Below are positions 11,401 through 21,600 of a DNA stretch of 64,000 nt, piece by piece. The position numbers and the translations under genes are program-made. Source of the stretch: Euglena gracilis (taxonomy: Eukaryota; Euglenida; Euglenophyceae; Euglenales); the NCBI GenBank assembly GCA_039621445.1, contig CP154956.1, forward strand, positions 66,294,257 to 66,358,256, read 5' to 3'. How positions within the stretch are numbered: position 1 is the first letter of the stretch; the number at the start of each line of letters is the position of its first letter. The notes beneath the pieces were generated by a model. It was given only the letters and a program-made list of their open reading frames with translations, searched no databases and was not told the origin of the DNA.

Positions 11401-11775
11401 TTCTGACCGCTGCCTCGGAGTCGCACGACAGAGGAAGGGGGAGGAAGGGACCAAGAGGGCGGAGCACAAGAAGATGGTGAGCAGGACCTCACCATCTCGA
11501 AGTGCGGAGCCCGAATGGTCAGCAAAGGACCGTAGCCGCTGGGTGAAATTTCTTTTTTCTGGGTTTACACGGTCTTTAGCGCGAGGACCGCTTCTGCAGG
11601 TTGCCAAGCTCCGGCGGCGGCTTTGCCGGGAAGCCCTCGACGGCAGCATGGCCAATCTCTTGAATTCATGTTGTGTTGAGGACACCTCGGGGTCCGCACT
11701 TTGCCCTTGTGAGGCCATGCCTTGCTCGCTGGCGAGCAAGGCATGGCCTCACAAGGTCTTTGTGCTTCGCCCTCG
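8475..11775. repeat. Cluster of DIRS-type terminal relics
   Basis: Three modules share GAGGAAGGGACCAAGAGGGC followed by an AGCACA(A/G)(G/A)AAGATGG tract: about 9042-9122, 9530-9645 and 11411-11520. The last two continue into GTGCGGAGCCCGAATGGTC. The layout matches the internal complementary region of the DIRS element at 11776-16580, but the sequence is diverged, so they are relics of a sister DIRS family. A weaker related block lies at 9355-9460. The rest (9.7-11.4 kb) has only short, unrecognised frames. Confidence 0.6.
11705..11756. repeat. 25-bp-arm palindrome at DIRS left border
   Basis: The arms 11705-11729 and 11732-11756 are perfectly complementary around a 2-nt loop (first half begins CCTTGTGAGGCCATGCC). 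It sits 19 bp outside the inferred left end of the DIRS element. Confidence 0.85.
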
Positions 11776-11799
11776 GACCATTCGGGCTTCGCACACTCT

Positions 11800-11893
11800 G
11801 GGGGTGAGATCCTGCTTTGTGCGCCGGCTGTTTTGTTGTTTGTGTTCTTTTTGGCGGGGTGCTTCTTACTGCTTTTTGGTGCCGGAGTTGGCG
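11800..11893 (+). repeat. DIRS left inverted terminal repeat
   Basis: It starts GGGGGTGAGATCCTGC and ends GCCGGAGTTGGCG. It matches the complement of 16428-16521 with only a few differences. Confidence 0.9.
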
Positions 11894-11919
11894 GATATTA
11901 ACGTCCTTCGACAATCAGA

Positions 11920-13109
11920 ATGGCAACCTACGAAAAATTAACATCAGAAGACGAGAACGTGTTCAACAACGCGTGGGCGGAATTGTTCTTCAACGAGGTC
12001 AACGTGGCGAAACTACTGGCGGAATCGTCCCCGGAATCCCTCGTGAGCGTCATCGCGGCCGGACAAACTGGCTGGGAGGCGGATGGCACACGACGAAGTG
12101 CGTAAAGAAGGTCCACGAGTTGACTCAGGTGGCGATGGTCTCCAGCCAAGTCGGAGACTACAGGAATTCTTTCTTGTACTCGGTGGCGTTAGCTGGAAAC
12201 GTGGAGGTACCGCTGATCGACTTGGGGCAGACAGCAGCGGACGTGGCGTTCAAGCTGGCTGAACGCTGGCTGGAGAAGTGTTCGAAGAGAGACAAAGGGA
12301 TGACGCAGAAAGCGGAGCGGCCCGCGATGGAGGAGGACGGAGAAGACGAGGAGGACAACGACAACGACGACGCGGAAGACCGACTCCCCTGGCAGGAGGA
12401 ACTGGCGCCACTGGCGCCAGAACTGGCAGCGTGCCTTCGGCACGTCGAAAAAGGAGTGAGACTCCCCTGGAAGATGGTCCTGGGAGAGCTGCCCAGGTAC
12501 CAAGGGTTAAAAATGCGAGCAGAGGATAATAACCACAACCAGGACGGCAAAGGGGCATGGCACAAGCAATTGAAGGCATTGCAACAAAAGATGTTACACC
12601 TGGAAAGAATGGTGGCCTGCCTGTGTGGCAGTGTGGAAACCGACTATCAAATATTGGCACAACAATTGTTTTTTGCTGTAGCAGAGCTGGAACAGACGCT
12701 GCTGAAGGAGAGGAAGAAGTGCAGCATCCCAGGGGCCATCCCAAGCACAAACAACGGGCTGTTCTCCAAAGAAGATTTGGCTGTTGACAAAGCCCAATGG
12801 GCTTTGAATCAAGCAGGGTTGGCAACAGCATTTTCCAGACATTCTATGTCTCATTTTCCCATCCCCACAGGAAACAAAGGATTTAAGTTCAAATTTGGCA
12901 AAGGCAAAGGCTATGGCAGCCAATTCAAGTCTGGGAGAGGAAAAGGCTATGGCAGCCTGTGGAAGAGCCCAGGATGGCAGAAGGGGTATGAATCCCCTGC
13001 TGAATCTTCCCACTCCCCAATCCTGCCCTCAGGAAAGGCAAGGGCAAAGCCTGAAACCCCAAGAAGTGGTGATGCCAGCAAAGCCAGACCATCAAGATTT
13101 GGCTGTTGA
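11920..13109 (+). pseudogene. DIRS gag-like ORF1, frameshifted
   Basis: ATG at 11920 (ATGGCAACC) opens a frame that ends at 12105. The continuation is one frame over from about 12095, reading through an acidic E/D-rich segment and a G/K-rich basic tail (KGKGYGSQFKSGRGKGYGS) expected of a nucleic-acid-binding gag. It has no similarity that I can name beyond position and composition. The tail is duplicated by the 322-bp repeat, which shifts the frame again. Confidence 0.7.
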
Positions 13110-13418
13110 CAAAGCCCAATGGGCTTTGAATCAAGCAGGGTTGGCAACAGCATTTTCCAGACATTCTATGTCTCATTTTCCCATCCCCACAGGAAACAAA
13201 GGATTTAAGTTCAAATTTGGCAAAGGCAAAGGCTATGGCAGCCAATTCAAGTCTGGGAGAGGAAAAGGCTATGGCAGCCTGTGGAAGAGCCCAGGATGGC
13301 AGAAGGGGTATGAATCCCCTGCTGAATCTTCCCACTCCCCAATCCTGCCCTCAGGAAAGGCAAGGGCAAAGCCTGAAACCCCAAGAAGTGGTGATGCCAG
13401 CAAAGCCAGACCATCAAG
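12772..13418 (+). repeat. 322-bp tandem duplication inside DIRS
   Basis: 12772-13096 is repeated at 13094-13418 with no difference noticed. The period is 322 bp, which is not a multiple of 3, so the second copy is read in another frame. The near-identity suggests a recent event or an assembly artefact. Confidence 0.95.
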
Positions 13419-15347
13419 GGAGTGGGGGAGAGAACCCCCAGCTGAGCTCCATAGAGGAGGTAATCCCCCTGATCCCACTGACCCCTGCACTGAAGCCATC
13501 CCCAGGCTGGCAAGGGCTCCTGGAGACAGGGACCTGGCCCACAACAAGCTCCCCCCCAGAGGAATGGGAGAAAGGAATCATGCAAGGTCTGGATTCCAGG
13601 GAAAAGGCATGGCTAGGGGTGCCTCTGTTTCAGAGATTAAGAAAACGTCTGCCATGGTGGCAGGAGAATGCAAGCCAATGGGTGGTATCACTGATTCAAA
13701 AAGGTGTGCAGCCAGACCACCCCCTACCCCTGACTCTGTCAAGAAGACAGCAGCAAAAGTCAGAGCAGGAGATCAGCCTGACCTACAGAATCTTAAGGGA
13801 GTACCAGGAAAGTGGGTCAACCAAAAAAACTGGAAAATGCCCAAAACACTGCCCATCTGGTACCATGGTTTGTATTGTCCAAACCAGAAGGGGAGGGGGT
13901 CAAGCATCGACTTATCACAGATTGTCGAGAGCTAAATCAATTTTGTTGTCCAGAAAAGTTTACTTTGGAGAACATGTCCACAATTTTCCCCACTCTAAAA
14001 CTGTGACGGTCAAAGGGACTGCAGGTGTTCGTCTATTTGGACGACATCATTCTGTTTGGTTCAACAGAAAATTTGGTGAAAAAACATTTGTTGCAAATGC
14101 TGGACACATTGGGCAAGGCTGGGTTCAAGGTCAGCGAGAAAAAGTCTGTGTTTACTCCCACCCAAAGGTTGCAGCATTTGGGGTTCATCATAGATTTGGC
14201 AAAAGGTCAGCTAGAGGTGCCCCCACACAAATTAAAAACCATCAGAAAAGAACTGGGCAAGGTAGTGCTGGCCCAAAGGCTAAGTTGCAGAAAGATAGCC
14301 AGCATTCTGGGACAAGTCAGAAGTTACCTCCCTGCCCTGCCATTTTTAAGATTGGTGACCCAGGAGCTTTTAAAGTTCAACCAGATGAACCAAGAAAAAG
14401 GATGGAATTTTTGCATCGAAATTCCAGAAAGGCTGAAAGGGGAAATCAAAGTGCTGAAGGCATACTTGCAGCCAGGCCTGGGGAGACCTTTCCTGCAACA
14501 GGCAAAAAGGGTGCTCCACTCAGACTCCTCCACATGGGCATGGGGGGGTGTGGACTCCTCCCAAAATCAATTCATTCAAGAATTTTGGAGGGAGAAAAAT
14601 TGTTTGCACATAAATGTGAAAGAGTTGATGGCTGCAGTTCAGACAGTAAAAGCCTTTGCCCAGCCTGGAGAAACAGTGCTGTTAAATGTGGACAATCAAG
14701 TGGCACTGAGTTACCTCACCAAATGGGGGGGAAGAAAACAACACCTCAATCAGACTTTGGAACCCCTGTTTCATTGGTGCTGGGAAAAGCATGTTCAACT
14801 GCAGGTCCAGTGGGTCCCTTCAGCAGAAATGTTGGCAGACCCACTCACAAGATGGGATCAAGACAGGGGGGATTATACCCTATGCCCCAGCCTGTTCACC
14901 CAAATTCTGCAGTTTTTCCAAAAGGACATTGCTCCAGACACAGACATGCTTGCATCTCCAGGAAATGCAAAACTCCAAAAGTTTGTGGCCAGATGGCCCC
15001 ACCACCAGGCTTTTCTGGTGGATGCATTGAAATGCGACCTCACTTCAGTTCAACAGGTTTATGCCAACCCCCCATGGAAAGTAATTTTTCCCTGGCTCAT
15101 CAGATTGAAACTGAACAAACAGGTGAAATGCCTTTTGGTGACACCCATGTGGGTTTCGAGTCCATGGTGGCCCCTATTAATCAAAATGTCACAGCCAGGA
15201 ACCAGAATATGTTGGTCATACCCCCCAGGGAAGGCATGTTCAGGAATTGTTGGGGACAATCAATGCCAAGGCCAAAATGGCCCCTGGCCTGCACAGTGGT
15301 ATCAGGTTCTTTTTGGAACAGCAAAAAATGCCACATCAAGACATTGA
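13415..15347 (+). pseudogene. DIRS reverse transcriptase-RNase H-methyltransferase, broken
   Basis: The RT N-terminal part reads in one frame (…GVPLFQRLRKRLPWWQ…, from ~13415). It shifts near 13815 to VPWFVLSKPEGEG and KHRLITDCRELN, and stops at 14004-14006. The YLDDIILFG catalytic box follows at 14025 in the same frame. The ~70-80 residues normally between these motifs (the DLKDAYFH-type first Asp box and the LPFGL box) are missing. RNase H follows (HSDSSTWAWGGV, NVKELMA, NVDNQVALSYL), then an adenine-methyltransferase-like segment with NPPW and LLVTPMWVSSPWWPLL, typical of DIRS pol. Confidence 0.9.
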
Positions 15348-16659
15348 AAATGTCCTGAGGAGTTTGGGACCCCTGAAACGTTATGACAGTGCATTCAGAA
15401 AACTGTTTGTAATTTTACAGCAGAAAGGATTGGAGCCCTTGCAAGTCCCCAAGATGGAGCTGGCCACTGCCCTTTTGGACCTGCACAAACTTTCACAAGC
15501 TGATGCTCGATGTGCGTATGCCTCTCTGCAGTATTTACCTGGGTTGGAGTCCGTCAGATTTCACCCTTTGCTGAGCAGAGTTAAAAAGGAATGGAATCGT
15601 TCAGTTCAGAGGTATGCTGTTTTTTGGGACCCATTACCCATTTTGAGGAAATTGCAGAGCAATACCCAGGTCTCTGAAATGTCACTTATGGAATTGAGGT
15701 GGAGAATCATTCTGTCCTTCAGACTTTTGGCTCTTCACAGGGGGGTGGACTTGGCAAGGACACAGAGGACCATTTCAGTGGTGGGGGAAAAAATCTTCAT
15801 TTCGGTCAGGAGAAAGGGTTGGCCTTCACCAAAGTGGGAGCAGGTGTTGAAGGTTGCTTCCCTACCATCTTTGAGTCCATATCATTTGATGAGAGAATAT
15901 GTGAAGGGAACATCTTTCATCCCCCAGGGTGCCCCATTGTTGTGGAGTTTGGATGGCAAAAAACCCTTGTCCTCCAAAAGAATCAACTCTTTGACAAAGG
16001 AGTTGTTGGGCACTTTTGGCATTCCCATTTTTCATTGGAAAGCCCACAGCACCAGGGGGGCAGGGGTTTTGATGTACAAAAAGTTGGGATTGTCCAGTGA
16101 GGAGGCATGTGAACTGGGGCAATGGCAAAATTCCACAGCATTTTCAGCCCGTTATTTGCGGTTGGGGGCGGTGGATTCAGCAGCGAAAAAATTTGAACAG
16201 GGGGTCGTGCACAAAGTCTCACCCCCAGAGTGTGCGAAGCCCGAATGGTCGAGTACTCCCGGGAAATCTGACCAGGGAGGAAATGACCATGAGGGCAGAG
16301 CACAAGAGGGGGTGAGCCCACCCAACCCACCCGAAAAAGAAAAGCAACATCATCGGGGGGGGGGGCGCCAGAAGCGCCCCTACACACCAGCCGGGGAGCC
16401 CTTTGCGGTTCACCTTCGCCACTTCATCGCCAACTCCGGCACCAAAATCGCAGTAAGAAGCACCCCGCCAAAAAGAACACAAACAACAAAACAGCCGGCA
16501 CACAAAGCAGGATCTCACCCCCCTCTTGTGCTCTGCCCTCATGGTTATTTCCTCCCTGTCAGATTTCCCGGGAGTACTCGTGTCCCTTCCTCCCTGGTCG
16601 GTTTTCCTCGAGGGAGTACGAGTCAGGCCGAAAATTTTTCCATCGTATTTGCATTTTGA
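15247..16659 (+). CDS. DIRS tyrosine recombinase
   Basis: The frame overlaps the end of the pol frame by ~100 nt in another phase, as is usual in DIRS elements. The catalytic set is present: Arg165 (LALHRGVDLAR), His267 and Arg270 (AHSTRGAG), Trp293 (LGQWQ) and Tyr303 (ARYLR). The enzyme would integrate a circular cDNA without target duplication. The codons after about residue 320 run into the internal complementary region and right terminal repeat, so the true C-terminus may be shorter. The start codon is uncertain. This is the only element region without a visible disabling break. Confidence 0.88.
   Translation: MLGTINAKAKMAPGLHSGIRFFLEQQKMPHQDIENVLRSLGPLKRYDSAFRKLFVILQQKGLEPLQVPKMELATALLDLHKLSQADARCAYASLQYLPGLESVRFHPLLSRVKKEWNRSVQRYAVFWDPLPILRKLQSNTQVSEMSLMELRWRIILSFRLLALHRGVDLARTQRTISVVGEKIFISVRRKGWPSPKWEQVLKVASLPSLSPYHLMREYVKGTSFIPQGAPLLWSLDGKKPLSSKRINSLTKELLGTFGIPIFHWKAHSTRGAGVLMYKKLGLSSEEACELGQWQNSTAFSARYLRLGAVDSAAKKFEQGVVHKVSPPECAKPEWSSTPGKSDQGGNDHEGRAQEGVSPPNPPEKEKQHHRGGGRQKRPYTPAGEPFAVHLRHFIANSGTKIAVRSTPPKRTQTTKQPAHKAGSHPPLVLCPHGYFLPVRFPGSTRVPSSLVGFPRGSTSQAENFSIVFAF
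16217..16316 (+). repeat. DIRS internal complementary region
   Basis: TCTCACCCCCAGAGTGTGCG... is the complement of 11776-11810, and GAGTACTCCCGGGAAATC...GGGGGTGAG is the complement of about 16514-16580. The two halves meet near 16250, which defines both ends of the element. Confidence 0.9.
16428..16521 (-). repeat. DIRS right inverted terminal repeat
   Basis: Inverted copy of 11800-11893. The element continues to about 16580 beyond it, as shown by the internal complementary region. Confidence 0.88.
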
Positions 16660-18573
16660 TTTCCTACAGGATGGGGAGGCTCTGGATATTGAGTTGAATG
16701 TTGCTCCTTTCCCGCTTGTTGCTTGAGTTCGCTCGCCCCTGTCCAACCCCCTCGAGGCAGACCGACAAGGGAGGACAAGTTCCAAAATAAGCCTTTTTTC
16801 GAAAAGGAAGGTTTTCACAGCAGCCTGGCAACCAATTTGAACAAGTTTGGAAAATAAGTAAAAATGCAGAAGGAAAAGAAGCACGAAGCATAAACATTGA
16901 AATGCAGGGGGGAAAACCGTGACCCCACAAAATACATAAAATGTGCCGACAGGTCAGTTTGAGCCATTTGTTCGTGCACAAACCAAGGCCAATTTTTTTC
17001 TTGCAAAAACGGAGCAAATTTTTTTAATGGGAACCTGTGAACGCAAATGAATCAACGTTGTCCAAAACAGGTGGACACGGCAAAGCTGTAGGTGCAACAG
17101 ACAAAAGCAAAATGCAGGAGAAATAACGTTGAACTTCTGCAAATTTCCACAATACAAGGTGCGGTCCACAATGCCCAGCGGTTTGTACAATCGAAATACA
17201 AGAGAATTTGCCGAGGTTAAAAGAATCCTCTTCGGCGTGTTCTCTCTGTTGTTGGCATGCCAAACTGCTCAGCATTCACACACAAATCTCTCAAATCTCA
17301 CCCCCCCCGGGGGGGGGGAGGGGGGAGGGGTGGTCCCAGAACCTCCTCCTCCTCCCCGGAGGTCAACCCCGCCGGGGAAAAAACCCAGCGCAAAGTGCGA
17401 AAAAATTTTCAGGGCCTTCAAAAAGTGCATAAAAGAACGTTTTCAGCTGACTTTTTCCACCAAATTGACAAAAACAGATGAACTTACGTTTCCTGGTGCT
17501 TTGTGCTGGGGAAATTTTTTTGGTTCCAGGGGGGTTCCCAGACCCCCCTTCAGCCCTTGGGCGGTGGTCCGGACCTCGCCCCCTCGCTGTACATAACCAA
17601 TGGGGGGGGGGCACCCAATGCAAAGAAGGAGCAAAAAAAGCATCTGAGTTGTTGGGAGTTGGCTTCTATTGAGATTCCAACCCCGTCGCTGCCATTCGGC
17701 CATCTTCCTTCCAGGTTGAGATGCAGTTCCCACCCACACCCGAGAGGCCCCCCAGGCAGGGCTCGGGGGCAACTATCTTTAAGATCACCTTGGGGCCAAA
17801 AGCTGCGTGCTGAAAACAGCTCACTCCGATCCCCCACGAGGGAATGGGAGGAGGCCAGGCCCCAGCGGGGGTGCACTGGCAACATCGCATTGTGCAAGGA
17901 CGACTTTCAACAGAAAGAGAATTTTCACCTGACATTTGCCAATTGGGGCCTGTGGAAAACGAGAAAAGGTGGTGATGCAGCCTTTGCTTTATTTATTGAA
18001 GACAAACGTGGAAGTTGAACATCTGGTTGGAGATAAAGCAGATTTGTTTCTTAGGCTGTGATCTTTTCCATCAAAGCCCATTTGAGGCCTTTTTTTGATG
18101 ATTGTCGATGATTTCGCCCGCCCACGATGCATTCAGCCCGCCCCCCAACGTCAAAAACCTCTCCGAGGCCACGATTGACTGCAGTCAACCAAATGCCTTG
18201 GGGTAAAACCGCCACTTGTACAATTTTGGCAGTTCGAAGGCTTTGTTCTCGACTATTTTTGGCCATTTCAAGCCACTCCAAGCCCCTTTTTGCCTGCTGC
18301 CCATCTGCGAAACTGCTTGGTTGTTGGTGGTTCCTGACCATTTCTCAACTCCCTTTCCTTTCCTTTCCTTTCCTTTCCTTTCAACTTCTCTCCTTTCTGG
18401 AGGCCCTTCTAAATCTCCCAATTTCAGCCAGTGTGCCCAGGGGTCACTTGACTTAAAATTTTACTGAACAAACCAAGGAATGTCTTCAATGTGGACCAAA
18501 CGCCACAAAAAAAAAATGGCCACATTCAGACACAATGAACACATACCAAAAAAAAATGAAAATTTAAAACACG
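16581..18573. other. Intergenic, 3' of CSN6; minor DIRS relics
   Basis: At 16590-16625 and 16748-16780 there are fragments related to DIRS ends (CTCGAGG...GACAAGGGAGG). The rest has no recognisable gene. A short run of TTTCC repeats lies at 18352-18380. Confidence 0.45.
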
Positions 18574-18695
18574 TCAGAATTTTGAAAAAATGCAGAGATT
18601 CACAAATGCTGTGCACTTTGGGATGCCTCCATCAGTTGCGAAATTGAATTTGTCCACAAGTTCGCTCAGGACGTTGCAGCCCTTGGTCAACATTC
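18574..18695 (-). CDS. CSN6: CSN6 exon 7 (stop codon)
   Basis: Encodes MLTKGCNVLSELVDKFNF and a diverged tail ending CIFSKF, then TGA. The TKGCN...VDKFN pattern matches the last helix of CSN6; the final ~20 residues do not. Confidence 0.85.
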
Positions 18696-21600
18696 CTGCA
18701 GTCACAAAATAGATCAGCAACAGAACAACAACAACAACAATGCTGCTGGGTGGAAATCATAACAAAACAAGGGGAACCACGCGCGCAAACAGTCAGTCAT
18801 TGTCAATTGAATCACCAAAGACAAATTACCAGAAACATGTCCGATAAACGAGAGATAAAAAAAACCTAACCTCAAAAATTACCCCCCGGGGATCACTTTC
18901 ATTCTTCCCCAAAAAAACCACTTGCTTCCAGGCCCCCGGCGCAGGGGTTTTTTTTTAGACCGGGGGGTCCCCCCACCTGCCCACCCCCTGGGGGCCCCCC
19001 GGGGGGGGGGTCCCGGGGGACACACAAAAAAATGGCTGAAAATCGCGAAAATGCTAAAATAGCACTTGTCAAAAATTTTCGGCGCCTTCGGCACCAAAAA
19101 GTGTATCCCACACCCCTCCGGGGGACCCCCCCCCCTGACCCACCCAAGACCCACCCACCCTACCCCCCCCCCAGGGGTCCACGACTAAAAAAAACCCCTG
19201 CCCTGGCGGTCACCTAAAAAAATTTCGTGCAGCCTCATTCAGTAAATTTTTTGGCTCTGGTTTTGGGTGAGTGGGTGGTTGACACCCCTCCCCAGGTGGG
19301 GTCGGGTGGGTGGGTTTTGGCCTGGGGAAAAGTGCCCTCCAGGGGGGTCACTAAGTGGATCTATGGCCACGACGCTGGCTTTTTTTCAGGATATTTTCCC
19401 CAGTCACAAGCGACTGTTGGTTTGTTTTAGTGATAATGGGTCCAAACCGGGAAGGATTTACCAAACCGCCCACCTTCAATCCTGCCATTTTGCCACAGAA
19501 ATTTTGGGCAAAAAAAATCCATTTTGGAAAATTTTTGAGGTTCCGCAAACAGCTCAACACTAATCAAAAGCCTGGTTTCATATTTGTCACCAAAATCAAA
19601 GCCCTCAGCATGTTTAAGGGGTTTGCATTTGGGGGCCCCAGCGGGGGGTCCAGCTGGCTGGCAGCTGGACCCAGCAGGTACCCAAACAACAAGCAAGAAA
19701 GCCCAATCCAACTAGGTTGGGATTTTTCAGACAAAATTTGGAGATGAAAATTCAAAACCGACTCAAAAAACGTCATTTTTGGCCATTTTGACGCCCTCTT
19801 TTTTAAAAATTTTGGACCAGCCGTACGGGAAGGCCAGGTGGGGGGGGGCTCAGACACCGGGAGGAGGAGGGGCGACCCACCACCCGCAATGGCACCCGCT
19901 CAAATAAAAATCCTTCGGCACCTTGGACGCCGGTTGTGGGAATTCCAATCAGGGTTTTTTAAGACTGGGGGGGTTCCCCCCACCCACCCACCCCTAGAGG
20001 GGTCCCGGGGGACCCCCACTTTTCCCCAAAATGGCCAAAAATCGCGAAAAATGCTGAAAATAGCACCTTTTTCAAAAATTTTAGGCGCTAAAGGCGCCAA
20101 AAAGTATATCCCACCTCCTCTGGGGGGGGGGGGCTCGGCCAGACCCACCTAACTTACCACCCCCTCCCCCCAGGGTCCAAGATTGAAAAAAAACCCCTGA
20201 TTCCAGTAAACCCCCCTCCCCAAATAACCTGGCGGGGTGTCAAGTTATTGAAACCATCTTTTTGGCCTTCCCCCCTGTCAGGTTATTTGGGCCTTTTTTT
20301 CAGCGTCATAAGGTGCTTTTGCCTTAGAATGGGGGTGCCAAGTTACTAGGGCCATCTTTTTTTGCCCCTCCCCCTGCCAAGTTATTCGGCCACTGCCAGG
20401 AGCAAGGACCCCGCCAGGTTATTTGGGGGGGGGGGCGGGTTTACAGCCCTGGGCTGCCCCAACCCAACTTTGTTTCAGCGGACCCTGGGGGGGGGGTTCG
20501 CGGCTGGAATGTGCTGGTGGGGGAAAATGCACTGGCTGCCACCCCCCTTAGTTGCAGTGAGGCTTCTTGTCTGTTTATGGCCAGCACTAACTTTGCATCT
20601 GGACCCGGGAGGGGTCCCCTCCGGCTTCAGAAATGATGAGAGATGATTAAATTTGGGTGCCTCATTGTTTGAAAAACTTTACAAACCAAATAATTTTCCC
20701 CCTGGGAATTTTTGGTTCGCCGAAGTCCATCCCCCCCAGGGTGGAATATAATTTGGGGGTATACAATTTGACAAAGGCTTTTCACAATTCTGGATGCAAA
20801 AATTTGACCGCGAAATGCGTTATGCGTTGTGCGTTATGCGTTGAACACCATCAAATACATGTTAGGTGCAGTTTTTGTCTCAGAAATGAGCAATTTAGTA
20901 TTTTCCTTCCATTTTCAATCCAAACATGGTAGAAATCATGTAAAATTTGCACAAAAATTTGGTTTCATCTCCAGGAAACTCATTTCTTTCTGTTGCGGCC
21001 AGTGAACAAATGGGGGGTATATTATTTGGACAGCAAAGTCGGGTCCCGGGGGGGGGGATATAATTTGGGGGTAACCCCCCATCATTCCACCGATGGGTCC
21101 GTGTGTCACTTTCACATTTCTTGAAGTTCTGGGGGGTCGGCTCAAGGGCTCAAGTCAGTAAACCCCCCCTAATAAGTGCGCAGTGCCCTAATTGTGCGCA
21201 GTGCTAATAAGTGCGCACGACCCCGGGGGGGGGGCTCCCAGCCCGAATTTGGGCTGCTGGCTGGATTTGAGCTGCTGGCTTGGCTGGACCCCCCCGGGGG
21301 GTAGGGTACCCTCCGGCTTAAGAAATTCCCTGGCCCGAAACTATGTCCTTAAAATGCGCACACCCGTGCACTTATTGGGGGGGGGTTTACAAATGGATTT
21401 CTTCGATTCTTCTCCAGTGGTTGGTGTAAATGGGAAGGTGCAAATGAATTTCTAGCTATTTTTTCGGGGAGGGGGGTCGGTATGAATGGGGGGAGTTGGC
21501 ATAAACGGGGGGTCGGACCAAATGGGGGGTGTATTTATTATTTTTTGAGGATTTTCTTTTTGGATGCCCTGCAACGAAATACTGGTAAAAAAAGAAAAAT

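Larger units (their letters stand above)
11776..16580 (+). mobile_element. DIRS-type tyrosine-recombinase retrotransposon (defective)
   Basis: Inverted terminal repeats of ~94 bp (11800-11893 and ~16428-16521) bracket gag-like, RT-RNase H-methyltransferase and tyrosine-recombinase regions in that order. An internal complementary region at ~16217-16316 has a left half complementary to the extreme left end (11776-11810) and a right half complementary to the extreme right end (~16514-16580). That is the hallmark of DIRS-1-like elements, which use it to circularise. The element is broken by a frameshift in gag, a 322-bp tandem duplication, a frameshift before RT and a deletion in RT. It lies between the converging DAHPS-like and CSN6 genes. 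Confidence 0.92.
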
